Position numbers and translations under genes: made by a program
In this document: positions 1 to 5,328 of the stretch, one piece after another
How positions within the stretch are numbered: position 1 is the first letter of the stretch
How the letters are laid out: each line of letters begins with the position of its first letter
Notes under the pieces: generated by a model
Told to the model about the DNA's origin: nothing
Database searches by the model: none
Seen by the model: only the letters and a program-made list of their open reading frames with translations
Source: Clostridiales bacterium
GTDB taxonomy: Bacteria; Bacillota; Clostridia; Christensenellales; JAISNN01
Length of the DNA: 10,562 bases
Reading direction: 5' to 3'
Assembly: GCA_031273965.1 (NCBI GenBank)
Contig: JAISQX010000084.1
Coordinates: forward strand, 1 to 10,562

Positions 1-400
1 TGCGGACAACATGTACATTATGACGGACGACGGCTCAAAGGGCGAAAAGGGTTTCGTAACGGATGCGATAAAAAAACTGATAGAGAGAGGAGAAAAATAC
101 GACGTTGTGTTCGCCGTGGGGCCAATGCCGATGATGAGAGCGGTTGCGAAACTTACAAAGGAGTACGGAGTCCATACCGTCGTAAGTATGAATACTCTGA
201 TGGTCGACGGCACGGGTATGTGCGGCGGATGCCGTCTTACGGTAGGCGGAAAGACAAAATACGCTTGTGTGGACGGACCGGAATTTGACGGTCACGAGGT
301 GGATTTTGAGGAAGCGGCGAGCCGCGCGGGTTTTTATAAAACAAGGGAAAAGGAACACATATGCCGGCTTTTGAACGACGAATCCATTGACAAAAAATAG
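1..400 (+). CDS. nfnA: NADH-dependent reduced ferredoxin:NADP+ oxidoreductase subunit A (NfnA), 3' part only
   Basis: The reading frame is open to the left edge (first full codon at 2), so only the last ~132 residues of a protein usually near 280 residues are present. The visible part holds the end of the ferredoxin-reductase-like NAD-binding domain (TDDGSKGEKGFVT, then FAVGPMPMMRAV) and the C-terminal [2Fe-2S] domain. The cluster pattern D-x4-C-x2-C-x11-C is seen at codons 206 (Asp), 221, 230 and 266 (Cys). The Asp plus three Cys arrangement is what is known for NfnA, rather than the four Cys of the related PyrK. NfnA binds FAD and NADH and pairs with NfnB to form the cytoplasmic bifurcating transhydrogenase that couples NADH and reduced ferredoxin oxidation to NADP+ reduction. 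nfnB begins 37 nt after the TAG stop, indicating one operon. A lone sulfide dehydrogenase-type subunit is the alternative name for the same family; the adjacent nfnB favours NfnA. Confidence 0.9.
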   Translation, partial: ADNMYIMTDDGSKGEKGFVTDAIKKLIERGEKYDVVFAVGPMPMMRAVAKLTKEYGVHTVVSMNTLMVDGTGMCGGCRLTVGGKTKYACVDGPEFDGHEVDFEEAASRAGFYKTREKEHICRLLNDESIDKK

Positions 401-437
401 GTTAAAAAAGTTTTTAATGAACCGTAAGGAGTTTTAT

Positions 438-1817
438 ATGGCGGACAGACAGAGGATGGCGGAACAGGAGCCGATAGAACGGATAAAAAATTTTTCCGAA
501 GTTGCTTTGGGGTTTGACGACAAAACGGCAATAATTGAGGCGGAAAGATGTCTGAAGTGTAAGAATGCAAAATGTATTCAAGGCTGCCCCGTAGGCACGA
601 ATATACCTTTATTTATTGATTTGATAAAAAAAGGCGACGTGGGAGAGGCGTATTTTGAAATTAGAAAAAACAATCACCTTCCCGGTATATGCGGCAGGGT
701 TTGTCCTCAGGAGGAGCAGTGCGAAAAGCTGTGCGTGAGAAATAATCCGAGAGCCGGAGGGGCTGTTTCCATAGGAGCGCTTGAAAGATACGCGGCGGAT
801 TTTGCCGCAAGAACGTCAATGAACGCGGCGCGTGCGGTGAAAAAGAACAATGTTAAAATAGCCGTCGTGGGCAGCGGGCCCGCGGGCTTGACCGTCGCGG
901 CGGAGCTTGCAAAAAACGGCTGCGGAGTCACCGTATTCGAAGCATTCCACAAAGCCGGAGGCGTATTGGTTTACGGAATACCCGAATTTCGGTTACCCAA
1001 GAAGCTTGTGCAGTCCGAGATTGATTTGCTCTCGGAATTAGGCGTAAATATTCAAACAAATATTGTGATAGGCAAGACAATTTTTATAGAAGACCTTATG
1101 GCGGATTATGACGCGGTATTTCTGGGAACGGGAGCGGGGCTTCCGGTGTTCTTGAATATAAAAGGTGAAAATTTAAACGGAGTATACTCGGCGAATGAGT
1201 TTTTGACGAGAGTAAACCTCATGAAGGCATATGAACCGAACTCCGCCACGCCCGTGTACGTCGGCAAAAAAGTCGCGGTAATAGGAGCGGGAAACGTCGC
1301 TATGGACGCCGCGAGAACGGCTTTGCGATTAGGGGCGGAGGAAGTTTATATAGTTTACAGAAGATCGAGAGACGAGATTCCCGCCCGACGGGAGGAAGTG
1401 CATCATGCGGAAGAAGAGGGGATAATATTCCGTCTTTTGTCGGCGCCTATTGAGATTTTGGGAGAAAATTCGCATGTTGCCGGATTAAAATGCGTTAGCA
1501 TGAGACTCGGCGATACGGATGAAAAAGGCAGAAGGCGTCCCGTTCCAATAGAGGGAAGCGAATTTATATTAGATTGCGACGAAGTGATAGTCGCGCTCGG
1601 AACAAGTCCGAATCCCATAATAAGAAATTCGACGTCGATAATAGAATTTGACAAGCGCGGAACGATAGTCGTCGACGAGCATTTTGAGACGTCCAAGGAA
1701 GGCGTATATGCCGCCGGCGACGCGGTTACGGGCGCGGCGACGGTCATATTGGCGATGGGAAACGGAAAAACGGCGGCGCGCGCAATGATGAAAAAATTGG
1801 GCGTTGCGGCGGAATAG
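438..1817 (+). CDS. nfnB: NADH-dependent reduced ferredoxin:NADP+ oxidoreductase subunit B (NfnB; GltD-like)
   Basis: This 459-residue protein is the NADPH-binding, bifurcating-flavin subunit of NfnAB and is homologous to the small subunit of glutamate synthase (often annotated gltA). The N-terminal dihydropyrimidine dehydrogenase-type Fe-S domain carries two Cys clusters, C38/C41/C46/C50 and C85/C89/C95/C99, for two [4Fe-4S] centres. A FAD Rossmann motif follows at 143-150 (VVGSGPAG), then the NADPH Rossmann motif at 281-290 (VIGAGNVAMD), then the C-terminal FAD motif AAGDAV at 425-430. I chose ATG 438 because AAGGAG at 426-431 precedes it by 6 nt and the protein then begins MADRQRM, typical of the family. 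An in-frame TTG at 387 would overlap nfnA and has no ribosome binding site. The gene directly follows nfnA and no large GltB partner is visible, which favours Nfn over glutamate synthase. Length and motifs are complete. Confidence 0.93.
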   Translation: MADRQRMAEQEPIERIKNFSEVALGFDDKTAIIEAERCLKCKNAKCIQGCPVGTNIPLFIDLIKKGDVGEAYFEIRKNNHLPGICGRVCPQEEQCEKLCVRNNPRAGGAVSIGALERYAADFAARTSMNAARAVKKNNVKIAVVGSGPAGLTVAAELAKNGCGVTVFEAFHKAGGVLVYGIPEFRLPKKLVQSEIDLLSELGVNIQTNIVIGKTIFIEDLMADYDAVFLGTGAGLPVFLNIKGENLNGVYSANEFLTRVNLMKAYEPNSATPVYVGKKVAVIGAGNVAMDAARTALRLGAEEVYIVYRRSRDEIPARREEVHHAEEEGIIFRLLSAPIEILGENSHVAGLKCVSMRLGDTDEKGRRRPVPIEGSEFILDCDEVIVALGTSPNPIIRNSTSIIEFDKRGTIVVDEHFETSKEGVYAAGDAVTGAATVILAMGNGKTAARAMMKKLGVAAE

Positions 1818-1897
1818 TTTATTATATACATACCGTCAAATGACATAATCGCGACATAATCGGCGCGCGAGTTTTGTAAATTGCGAGAGGGGGGCAT

Positions 1898-3157
1898 ATG
1901 TTCATAGACAAAGCGGAAATAACTATAAAAGCCGGCAATGGCGGCAACGGAGCGGTTTCTTTTCATCGTGAAAAATATGTAATGATGGGAGGACCGGACG
2001 GTGGCGACGGCGGCGACGGCGGAAACGTTATTTTTGCCGCCGATAAAAATATAAATACCCTGATTGATTTTAAATATAAGCGCAAATATTTTGCCGAAAA
2101 CGGCGAGAACGGCGGTATAAATAATATGAGCGGAAAATCGGGCGGCGACATTGTTATCGGAGTACCCGCCGGAACAATCATTCGCGACAAGTCGACGGGG
2201 AAAACCGTCGCGGATCTCTTTTATGAGGGTGAAACAAAGCTTGTTTTAAAAGGCGGAAGAGGAGGAAGAGGAAACGCGCGCTTTGCTAAGCCGACGAGAC
2301 AATCTCCCGATTTTAGCCAACACGGAGAAAAGACGGCGGAGACAAAGATTGTATTGGAACTAAAAACCATTGCCGACGTCGGGCTTGTGGGTTTTCCGAA
2401 TGTGGGGAAATCCACGCTTTTATCGGTGCTGACGAACGCGAAGCCCAAGATAGCCAATTATCATTTTACGACGCTTACGCCAAACCTCGGAGTCGTCAAA
2501 TATTTTGACGACAGCTTCGTAATAGCCGATATACCCGGGCTTATAGAGGGCGCTAGCGCCGGCGCCGGGTTAGGGCAGAATTTTTTGCGGCATATAGAGA
2601 GAGTGCGGTTGATAGTCCACATCGTCGATATTAGCGGCGGAGAAGGACGCGACCCGTATGAGGATTATAAAACGGTGAATCGCGAACTTAAGGAATACGG
2701 TCTCGCTCTTACCGAAAAGCCTCAGATTGTCGCCGCCAACAAGTGCGATTTGTTGACCGACGAAAAAGCCGTCGAAAGGTTTGAAAAAAAGGCTAAGGTA
2801 AAGGTTTTAAAAATTTCCGCGGCGGCGTATATCGGACATGAAGAGCTGTTAAGAGAGATATACGATCAACTAAAAAAGCTGCCGCCGCTTGAGCCTATGC
2901 AAACGGACGAATACGAATATGACAACGTCGAAGAAGATGCGTTTGAAATAATAAAAAAGCAAGAGGGAACATACGAAATAGTAGGCGGACTTATAAAAAA
3001 GCTTGAACGAAACGTTTCTCTTAGCAACGACGAGTCGTTCAGATATTTTCAGCGCGTATTAAACGAAAAAGGCGTTATAGACAAGCTTCGTGCGGAGGGC
3101 GTAAAAGACGGCGATACCATAATAGTAGGCGATATAGAGTTTGACTTTGTAGAATAA
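1898..3157 (+). CDS. obg: Obg family GTPase (ObgE/CgtA), 50S subunit assembly
   Basis: This is a 419-residue essential GTPase acting in late 50S ribosomal subunit assembly and, in many bacteria, in the stringent response. The glycine-rich Obg fold spans about residues 1-158 (AGNGGNGAVSFHREK, GGDGGDGG, GGRGGRGNARF). The G domain follows: P-loop GFPNVGKS at 165-172, switch I TTLTPNLG at 191-198, DIPGLIEGA at 211-219, NKCD at 281-284 and a G5-like SAAA at 308. The C-terminal OCT domain (about 345-419) is present, as in most Firmicutes Obg proteins. The ATG is preceded by a purine-rich GAGAGGGGGG stretch ending 4 nt before it. The gene lies 80 nt after nfnB with no clear terminator between, so read-through from nfnAB is possible. 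It is convergent with gpr. It is not next to rpmA or rplU within this window, unlike in many Firmicutes. Confidence 0.97.
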   Translation: MFIDKAEITIKAGNGGNGAVSFHREKYVMMGGPDGGDGGDGGNVIFAADKNINTLIDFKYKRKYFAENGENGGINNMSGKSGGDIVIGVPAGTIIRDKSTGKTVADLFYEGETKLVLKGGRGGRGNARFAKPTRQSPDFSQHGEKTAETKIVLELKTIADVGLVGFPNVGKSTLLSVLTNAKPKIANYHFTTLTPNLGVVKYFDDSFVIADIPGLIEGASAGAGLGQNFLRHIERVRLIVHIVDISGGEGRDPYEDYKTVNRELKEYGLALTEKPQIVAANKCDLLTDEKAVERFEKKAKVKVLKISAAAYIGHEELLREIYDQLKKLPPLEPMQTDEYEYDNVEEDAFEIIKKQEGTYEIVGGLIKKLERNVSLSNDESFRYFQRVLNEKGVIDKLRAEGVKDGDTIIVGDIEFDFVE

Positions 3158-3209
3158 GAATCTTCAAGCGCAGAAGATGCGCGAGTATTCCAAAAAGAAG
3201 TGCGTTGTA

Positions 3210-3238
3210 GAGTATTATATTGCTAAAATATAGTATTC
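3210..3238. terminator. Possible hairpin between convergent obg and gpr
   Basis: In the 65-nt gap between the convergent obg and gpr stops, arms 3210-3221 and 3227-3238 form a 12-bp A/T-rich stem that contains G-U wobbles on the + strand transcript. It overlaps the gpr stop codon. A smaller hairpin at 3160-3178 (ATCTTC/GAAGAT) competes with one at 3168-3182 (GCGCA/TGCGC). None is followed by a good + strand T-run. On the - strand the 12-bp stem is followed, after about ten bases, by a short T-run. The assignment as a transcription terminator is weak. Confidence 0.3.
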
Positions 3239-4053
3239 GCTTGTCCAAACATAGATATCGCCGCCGAAATCACGTCGGAGCATTCGCCAACCGCAACATT
3301 TATATCTTTTACGGTAACTATCATGTTTTCAAGCGGTTTGTCCTTAGGACTCTTTTTTGTCGTGATATCGTATCCGTAGACTTCCAGAATATCCTTCGCC
3401 AGATTTATGGCGTAGACGACAAGCGGTACGCCGACGGCTATTACCGGTGTGTTTAGAGTGAAAAAATTCAGAGCGGGGCGGTGATTCTTCACTCCGCCTC
3501 CCGGCTGTAATCCGGACGTCGACATTTGAAATGCGTATGACAAACGGTGAGTTTTGTTTGCGGCGAGCGTGTCGATTGCTATAATCAAGTCGGGTTGTAT
3601 TTTTTTAGCGGCGCAAAAGACAAGGTCAAAAGATTCTATGCCGGTCATGCCGATGACGTTCGGGATAAGGGTATGCAGGCTTATTTTACCGTCAAGAACC
3701 GGATTTATCTTGTTAGCGCATTCGGGACCGAGTGAGTCCGCCGTCATCATAACGTTCCCAACGCCTACGACAAGAATTTTTTTGACGGTCGGAATATTCA
3801 GATGTTTAATTAGCTCTACAAGGCTCTCAAAAAGAGCCGTAGACAGATTTTCTTTTTGCGGTTCGTTTTTAAAAAAGTCGCTACACTCTATAGTTATATA
3901 TTTCCCTTCAGGTTTTCCGTATTTTTCTTCGTCGGCTTTTTTTATCACGGAAACGGTTTTTTCTATTCCGGAGCGGATGGAGGACGAAGAACCGGATTTT
4001 AATCCGGACAGCTCCACCGCCATATCGGTATAACGATTATTCAAATTTCTCAT
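3223..4053 (-). CDS. gpr: GPR endopeptidase (germination protease, peptidase family A25)
   Basis: This 276-residue protein matches germination protease, which cleaves the small acid-soluble proteins (SASPs) that coat spore DNA, releasing amino acids at outgrowth. The family is made as a zymogen in the forespore and self-processes at a site resembling the SASP target. Here TDMAVE at residues 9-14 fits that site, with cleavage expected after Asp10. The two conserved acidic residues of this atypical aspartic protease are visible: D106 in GNVMMTADSLGP and D161 in DLIIAIDTLAA. PNVIGMTGIE (131-140), the TSGLQPGGGVKNHR stretch (179-192) and VIAVGVPLVV (204-213) are further signatures. The protein is shorter than Bacillus homologues (around 370), mainly because the segment before the C-terminal motif ENMIVTVKDIN is short. 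Start ATG 4053 is the only one that preserves the propeptide; its ribosome binding site is weak. Forespore sigma-G control is expected from the family, but I could not find a convincing promoter. The gene marks an endospore former. Confidence 0.95.
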   Translation of the reverse strand: MRNLNNRYTDMAVELSGLKSGSSSSIRSGIEKTVSVIKKADEEKYGKPEGKYITIECSDFFKNEPQKENLSTALFESLVELIKHLNIPTVKKILVVGVGNVMMTADSLGPECANKINPVLDGKISLHTLIPNVIGMTGIESFDLVFCAAKKIQPDLIIAIDTLAANKTHRLSYAFQMSTSGLQPGGGVKNHRPALNFFTLNTPVIAVGVPLVVYAINLAKDILEVYGYDITTKKSPKDKPLENMIVTVKDINVAVGECSDVISAAISMFGQANTIF

Positions 4054-4168
4054 ACCGTTAGTTTGGTCAAAAAAACGATAAAAAGAACTAAAAATTCAAA
4101 ATTAACGTAAGCTTGGCGCTATAAATCAAAAAAAAATTAAAAAATTTAAAAAACTTTGTCTAAAATGG
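4054..4168. other. A-tract-rich divergent intergenic spacer
   Basis: This is the upstream region shared by gpr (-) and the DUF805 gene (+). It is very A/T rich. A-tracts centred near 4072, 4082 and 4092 are spaced about one helical turn apart, which predicts curved DNA. Longer A-runs at 4128-4136 and around 4146-4153 lie just upstream of the -35 box at 4169, where an UP element would sit. No ORF or RNA gene was recognised. Confidence 0.5.
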
Positions 4169-4196
4169 TTGACTATTTTTGTATTTGTGGTACTAT
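4169..4196 (+). promoter_or_regulatory. Sigma-A promoter for the DUF805 gene (and possibly rnpB)
   Basis: The -35 box TTGACT (4169-4174), a 16-nt spacer and the -10 box TACTAT (4191-4196) fit a housekeeping promoter. A TG at 4188-4189 one base before the -10 box makes it an extended -10. The start of transcription is predicted near 4203, about 50 nt before the DUF805 start codon. A-rich DNA directly upstream may act as an UP element. Confidence 0.7.
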
Positions 4197-4255
4197 ATAT
4201 ATAAATATACAATGGAAATTGTATAACGTATCAAAATCTAATGGGAGAGGATTTT

Positions 4256-4609
4256 ATGGGTGATTTTTCTAAAGAAGTAAAAAGTTGTTCGGAACTCTTT
4301 TTGAAAGTGCTAAAAAAAGATTATTTAAATTTCCGCGGAACTGCCGAGAAGAAAGAATTTGCAGTTTTTACGATAACCTGCACGGTTGTTTATTTGCTGT
4401 TGAGCGCGCTAAGCCTGCTGAACGGAGTGGTGGGAGTTATTTTTACCCTTCTCGGTCTTGTTGCGTTTGCGCTCACCATCGTTCCTTTTGTGGGAATAAC
4501 GATTAGGCGTCTTCGCAAAGTTAAACTTCCCGTGCTATTGGCGCTGCTTTTAATTTTTTTTCCGGTAGGGGAAATAGCGCTTATTATCGTTCTTTTGTTA
4601 AAGGATTGA
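4256..4609 (+). CDS. Small DUF805-family membrane protein
   Basis: This 117-residue protein resembles the DUF805 family (YhaH/YhaI-type inner membrane proteins of unknown function). A short cytoplasmic N-terminus leads into KDYLNFRGTAEKKEFAVF (21-38), the equivalent of the family's F-x-G-R-A-S-R-x-E-F/Y motif. Hydrophobic segments follow at about 36-57, 58-82 and 92-115. The basic loop ITIRRLRKVKLP (81-92) matches the family's V-R-R-L-H-D signature, with R-K replacing the usual H-D. I chose ATG 4256 because GGGAGAGG (4243-4250) sits 5 nt upstream. The ATG at 4241 is in frame but overlaps this site and has no ribosome binding site of its own. A good promoter lies at 4169-4196, and rnpB starts 18 nt downstream. 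The family assignment is by motif only and no function can be inferred. Confidence 0.72.
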   Translation: MGDFSKEVKSCSELFLKVLKKDYLNFRGTAEKKEFAVFTITCTVVYLLLSALSLLNGVVGVIFTLLGLVAFALTIVPFVGITIRRLRKVKLPVLLALLLIFFPVGEIALIIVLLLKD

Positions 4610-4615
4610 TATATT
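4607..4615 (+). promoter_or_regulatory. Candidate extended -10 promoter for rnpB, overlapping the DUF805 stop codon
   Basis: TGATATATT at 4607-4615 reads as TGn plus TATATT, an extended -10 element. Its TGA is also the stop codon of the DUF805 gene. Transcription would begin around 4622-4624, matching the expected 5' end of RNase P RNA at about 4627. No good -35 box is seen around 4587-4592 (TCGTTC), which an extended -10 promoter can tolerate. Alternatively, rnpB is processed from the DUF805 transcript. Confidence 0.45.
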
Positions 4616-4626
4616 AGACAAAACAT

Positions 4627-4963
4627 TTGTGAGTTAGCCGGACGGTCGCATCGGTTTTGCCGATGAGGAAAGTCCGAGCATCATAGGGCAGGGCGCAGGA
4701 TAACCCCCTGTGAGGGTGACCTCAAGGAAAGTGCAACAGAAATAAACCGCATAGAATTTTTTATGCAAGGATGGAAAGGCGAGGTAAGAGCTCACCGGCG
4801 TTTTGGCGACATTACGCGCTATGTAAACCCCGCTTGATGCAAGAGAATAAGGACGCATAGGCTGCCCGTCTTGTCCTTATAAATCGCTTGAGCGCTCCGG
4901 TAACGGCGCGCCTAGACAGATGACCGCCCAAGACAGAACTCGGCTTACAGACTAATCTCACAA
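4627..4963 (+). ncRNA. rnpB: RNase P RNA, bacterial class A (M1 RNA type)
   Basis: This is the catalytic RNA of RNase P, which matures tRNA 5' ends together with the RnpA protein. Conserved blocks appear in the right order: GAGGAAAGTCCGAGCA (4665-4680); the GCAGGATAAC region and GTGCAACAGAAA (from 4731); the GGTAAGAGCTCACCGGCG segment of P11-P13; the L15 region TGTAAACCCC with TGCAAGA (4822-4843); an AAGGAC/GTCCTT helix; and the 3' block ACAGAACTCGGCTTACAGA (4933-4951). The ends pair as helix P1: TTGTGAG with TTAG (4627-4637) against CTAATCTCACAA (4952-4963), with one bulged base. The length of about 337 nt and the helix order fit class A. A T7 run directly follows P1. The L15 loop reads UGU where GGU is usual (see findings). 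Confidence 0.97.
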
Positions 4964-4996
4964 TTTTTTTAAATTTTATTTGCCGACACCGATTCA

Positions 4997-5018
4997 CGAA
5001 GAGTGCGCGCACTCTTCG
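4997..5018. repeat. 22-bp perfect palindrome downstream of rnpB
   Basis: CGAAGAGTGCG at 4997-5007 is followed immediately by its exact reverse complement, to 5018. As RNA it would form an 8-bp or longer GC-rich stem with a CGCG loop. It can be extended by TCAC/GTGA (4994-4997 with 5021-5024) and GCCG/CGGC (4982-4985 with 5027-5030) as an interrupted helix. No T-run follows directly, so it is not a terminator by itself. It may be a 3' stabilising hairpin or a protein-binding operator. Confidence 0.6.
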
Positions 5019-5035
5019 GCGTGATACGGCTTGCG

Positions 5036-5067
5036 TTGCTTTCGATTTTTTTGAGAGCAATTTTTTT
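5036..5067 (+). terminator. Rho-independent terminator downstream of rnpB
   Basis: The arms TTGCTTTC (5036-5043) and GAGAGCAA (5053-5060) form an 8-bp stem with one G-U pair and a 9-nt loop. Seven T residues follow at 5061-5067. This would end transcripts from rnpB or the DUF805-rnpB unit. Confidence 0.65.
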
Positions 5068-5090
5068 ATGATAGTTTCGCGGTTGCTCGT

Positions 5091-5127
5091 CGGTTTTAAA
5101 AAAAAATTTTTAAAACCGCGATTTTTT
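5091..5127 (+). terminator. Second terminator-like hairpin just before the adhE promoter
   Basis: CGGTTTTAAAAA (5091-5102) and TTTTTAAAACCG (5107-5118) form a perfect 12-bp stem with an AAAA loop, followed by CGA and a T6 run at 5122-5127. An alternative stem pairs TCGCGGTT (5077-5084) with AACCGCGA (5114-5121). The T-run ends three bases before the adhE -35 box, so the hairpin insulates that promoter from upstream transcription. Confidence 0.6.
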
Positions 5128-5129
5128 GT

Positions 5130-5158
5130 TTGACATCATTATGAGTTTAACATATAAT
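5130..5158 (+). promoter_or_regulatory. Perfect-consensus sigma-A promoter of adhE
   Basis: TTGACA (5130-5135), a 17-nt spacer and TATAAT (5153-5158) match the housekeeping consensus at every position. Transcription should begin near 5165, leaving a leader of about 165 nt before the adhE start codon. So strong a core promoter suggests high basal expression, limited by a repressor or by the leader. No clear Rex palindrome was found. Confidence 0.85.
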
Positions 5159-5257
5159 AGATAATATAATATCGATATCGAAATATCTATAAACAAAGGT
5201 TAAGCGCAGTTCGGGTCGGCAATAGGAAAAATTTTAGACGAGTAGGAGTGCTTTATA

Positions 5258-5269
5258 ATGCGCTTTTAG
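5258..5269 (+). other. Three-residue upstream mini-ORF (Met-Arg-Phe) in the adhE leader
   Basis: ATG CGC TTT TAG follows a good Shine-Dalgarno sequence (AGGAG, 5244-5248) at a 9-nt spacing, better than the 12-nt spacing of the adhE start itself. It ends 59 nt before the adhE ATG and is in a different frame from adhE. It may be a chance match or a translated leader that affects adhE expression. Confidence 0.35.
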
Positions 5270-5328
5270 ACTTCAAATCCTCCCGCGCGCTTGCAGGGCG
5301 AAGAAAAAACAAGGAGAAATGGATTGAA

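Noticed and set aside
387..437. TTG at 387 as the nfnB start
   Set aside because: It overlaps nfnA, lacks a ribosome binding site and adds a basic extension absent from the family; ATG 438 has AAGGAG 6 nt upstream.
1403..1966. 187-codon - strand open frame spanning the end of nfnB and the start of obg
   Set aside because: It overlaps two well-supported genes, with low-complexity Ser/Ile/Pro-rich translation and no domain.
3554..4033. Long + strand open frame antisense to gpr
   Set aside because: It lies wholly inside the strongly conserved gpr frame, has no ribosome binding site and encodes no recognisable domain; it is a reading-frame shadow.
4054..4200. Sigma-G promoter for gpr on the - strand
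   Set aside because: A TGAATT-like -35 occurs on the - strand near 4094, but no CATWHTA-type -10 lies at the right distance, so I did not call it.
5128..5200. Rex repressor operator near the adhE promoter
   Set aside because: I looked for TTGTTAA-N4-TTAACAA type palindromes. Only isolated TTAAC/GTTAA-like pieces (for example TTTAACA near 5147) occur, with no two-sided match.
5248..5328. GTG at 5248 as the adhE start, adding 27 residues
   Set aside because: The extension is unlike AdhE N-termini, the GTG overlaps the AGGAG of the mini-ORF, and ATG 5329 gives the standard length with its own Shine-Dalgarno.
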